This document shows positions 62,743 to 64,000 of a stretch of 64,000 bases of DNA, piece after piece. The notes beneath the pieces are model-generated. The model was not told where the DNA came from and searched no databases. It saw only the letters and a program-made list of their open reading frames with translations. The translations under genes were made by a program, and so were the position numbers. The stretch comes from Cryobacterium adonitolivorans (GTDB lineage Bacteria; Actinomycetota; Actinomycetes; Actinomycetales; Microbacteriaceae), in contig NZ_SOFL01000056.1 in the NCBI RefSeq assembly GCF_004402695.1, positions 1-64,000 on the forward strand, given 5' to 3'. The first letter of the stretch is position 1. Each line of letters begins with the position of its first letter.

Positions 62743-63672
62743 ATCCCCGATGACCACAGCCCCGAGCCAACCACCGTGGCCGACCCGAGCAAGAACGTCG
62801 ACACAACTGTGAGCGAGCCGGCGGCCGAGCCGTCGACGCGCGAGGCCGCCTACGTTCCCGGCGAGCCGATCGACTATGAACCGGCCACCCCGGTGACGGT
62901 CAACGCGTCGGAGGCGCCGACCGAGAAGGTCGAACGCCTCACCGCCGAGCCCACCCAGGACGAGGGCTCCCGCGATGAAGCAGTTGCGGAGCAGAAGGAC
63001 TACACGCCCACCTACGTGCCCACCCCGGCGGCAGCGACGACCCCCGAGGCCGCGCAGCCCACCGTGCAGCAGCCCACGCAGCAGCAGACTCAGCAGTTCG
63101 CGCCCAGCCCGGTGTACGTCACCGCGCCCACCCCGCCCAAGACCCGGGGCAACCGGGCCGCCGGCATCCTCATCGGCCTGATCGCCACCGCGGTGTTCGC
63201 CCTGGTCTACGCGCTCATCGCGTTCTTCATCTCCGCCTCCGGCGCGGCAACCGTCTCCGACGCCACGGCCCGGTTCACCGAGTTCCTGGTGCTGCCGGTC
63301 TACTACGTGCCGGTGATCTTCTTCTTCCTCGCCTTCGCGTTGTTGGTCGCGGTGCTCAACCGCGCCGGCTGGTGGGCGTACGTGCTCGGCGGCTTCCTCG
63401 TCGCCGTGGTCGTCTACTTCTCCTACATCGGCGGCGCCCTGCTCGCCGTGCAGGCGTGGAACCTGACGCCCGCCGAAGCCGCCCGCTTCGTGAGCACCCA
63501 GTGGCTGAACCCCGGCGCCATCGCCGCGGCCATCGTGGCGCGCGAGGTGCCGATCTGGTTCGGCGCCTGGATCTCCCGCCGCGGCCGCAGCGTCACCGCG
63601 AAGAACTTCGCCGCCAAAGCCGAATACGAGCGTCAGCTCGCCGAGGGACCGCAGGTCACTCGAACGGCCTAA
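62680..63672 (+). CDS. Membrane protein with long acidic disordered N-terminus
   Basis: A 330-residue protein. Residues 1-150 are Pro/Thr/Glu/Asp-rich and probably disordered, ending in a Gln-rich stretch (VQQPTQQQTQQFAPSP). Four or five membrane helices follow (about 160-182, 198-220, 228-258 and 280-300), and then a basic C-terminal tail. The order cytoplasmic acidic domain plus small membrane domain is common in actinobacteria; the function is unknown. The ATG at 62680 has GAGGAG upstream. It is probably co-transcribed with the next gene 25 bp downstream. Confidence 0.72.
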   Translation: MTDTTPPEGNKNHNPDAPTEHIPDDHSPEPTTVADPSKNVDTTVSEPAAEPSTREAAYVPGEPIDYEPATPVTVNASEAPTEKVERLTAEPTQDEGSRDEAVAEQKDYTPTYVPTPAAATTPEAAQPTVQQPTQQQTQQFAPSPVYVTAPTPPKTRGNRAAGILIGLIATAVFALVYALIAFFISASGAATVSDATARFTEFLVLPVYYVPVIFFFLAFALLVAVLNRAGWWAYVLGGFLVAVVVYFSYIGGALLAVQAWNLTPAEAARFVSTQWLNPGAIAAAIVAREVPIWFGAWISRRGRSVTAKNFAAKAEYERQLAEGPQVTRTA

Positions 63673-63697
63673 CCGCCGCCGGTGCGGGGAGCACACC

Positions 63698-64000
63698 ATG
63701 CGCGACTATCAGAAATACGCGGCCATCCTCGCAGTGTTCGCGACGGTGCTCTACGCCGCTGTGCTCGTGGCCGCGTTCGGAATGATCAGCCTGGCCACCA
63801 ACCTCGACGTCATCGCCGACCGGTCGGCTGGCCCGTTGGTGGGCCCCACCATGTCGGCCGCCGCGACGGTGCTGGTGCTGCTCATGCTGATGCTTTTCGG
63901 ACTTCGAACCCCACCCGACAAACAACGTGTCGCGGTGGGGTTCGCTGTTGCCACCGGCGTTACCGCCTACGCCCTGTTCATCTCCACCGGCGCCATCCTG
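63698..64000 (+). CDS. Membrane protein, 3' end outside the window
   Basis: The first 101 residues of a small integral membrane protein beginning MRDYQKYAAILAVFATVLYA. Three hydrophobic helices are visible (about 7-32, 50-70 and 80-101). GGGGAG precedes the ATG. It resembles small actinobacterial DUF6121-like proteins in size and layout, but I am not sure of that family name. Confidence 0.6.
   Translation, partial: MRDYQKYAAILAVFATVLYAAVLVAAFGMISLATNLDVIADRSAGPLVGPTMSAAATVLVLLMLMLFGLRTPPDKQRVAVGFAVATGVTAYALFISTGAIL

Overview
This is a high-GC actinobacterial chromosome segment, most likely from a Microbacteriaceae member close to Cryobacterium. The reasons are rpoB followed by rpoC with typical actinobacterial features, a CarD regulator, a DrrAB-type ABC exporter, a deazaflavin-type nitroreductase, leaderless promoters, many GTG/TTG starts, and Microbacteriaceae-like small proteins (DUF5997, DUF4916, DUF6855-like). 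The genus is inferred from protein character, not from a database search.

Layout. Positions 1-1800 hold the 5' part of an L-ribulose-5-phosphate 4-epimerase gene and a divergent LacI-type regulator, with repeated operator-like sites between them. Positions 1.8-8.3 kb hold a pentapeptide-repeat protein, a decayed phosphotransferase gene, a two-gene ABC exporter, a PoxB-type pyruvate oxidase and an AI-2E family permease. Positions 8.4-16 kb hold a flavin disulfide reductase, PPK2, small conserved proteins, a YidC-like insertase, an SPW membrane protein, CarD, a potassium channel and fragments of broken genes. Positions 16-24.7 kb hold a TetR-DrrAB exporter module, a VOC protein, a GyrI-like protein, a LysR-type effector domain without HTH, DUF5997, an esterase, a NUDIX-like protein, a nucleoside hydrolase and a GNAT acetyltransferase. 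Positions 24.8-34.2 kb hold a DEAD-box helicase, a possibly frameshifted small gene, DUF1684, SRPBCC, EVE, coiled-coil, ComB-like, SprT-like, sugar dehydrogenase and spermidine-synthase-like genes. After a gene-free 0.9 kb stretch come rpoB and rpoC (35.1-42.6 kb).

Positions 42.8-45.4 kb form a compact nitroreductase operon. Positions 45.4-50.8 kb encode a membrane PAS-GGDEF-EAL protein and three tandem paralogues of a membrane-tethered four-cysteine protein. Positions 51.0-61.9 kb are a complete Gram-positive type IV pilus cluster (pilB, pilT, pilC, pilA, three minor pilin-like genes, pilD, pilM, pilN, pilO). The window ends with a decayed DUF4143 ATPase gene between two copies of a promoter and start region, then two membrane protein genes.

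How it fits together. PilB and PilT drive pilus extension and retraction on the PilC platform. PilM, PilN and PilO form the alignment complex, PilD processes PilA and the minor pilins, and the upstream cyclic-di-GMP enzyme may feed into this machine. Gene spaces carry at least five families of palindromic or dispersed repeats, some of which supply stop codons to neighbouring genes. Several genes have a TANNNT box 6-7 nt before the start codon, as expected for leaderless mRNAs.
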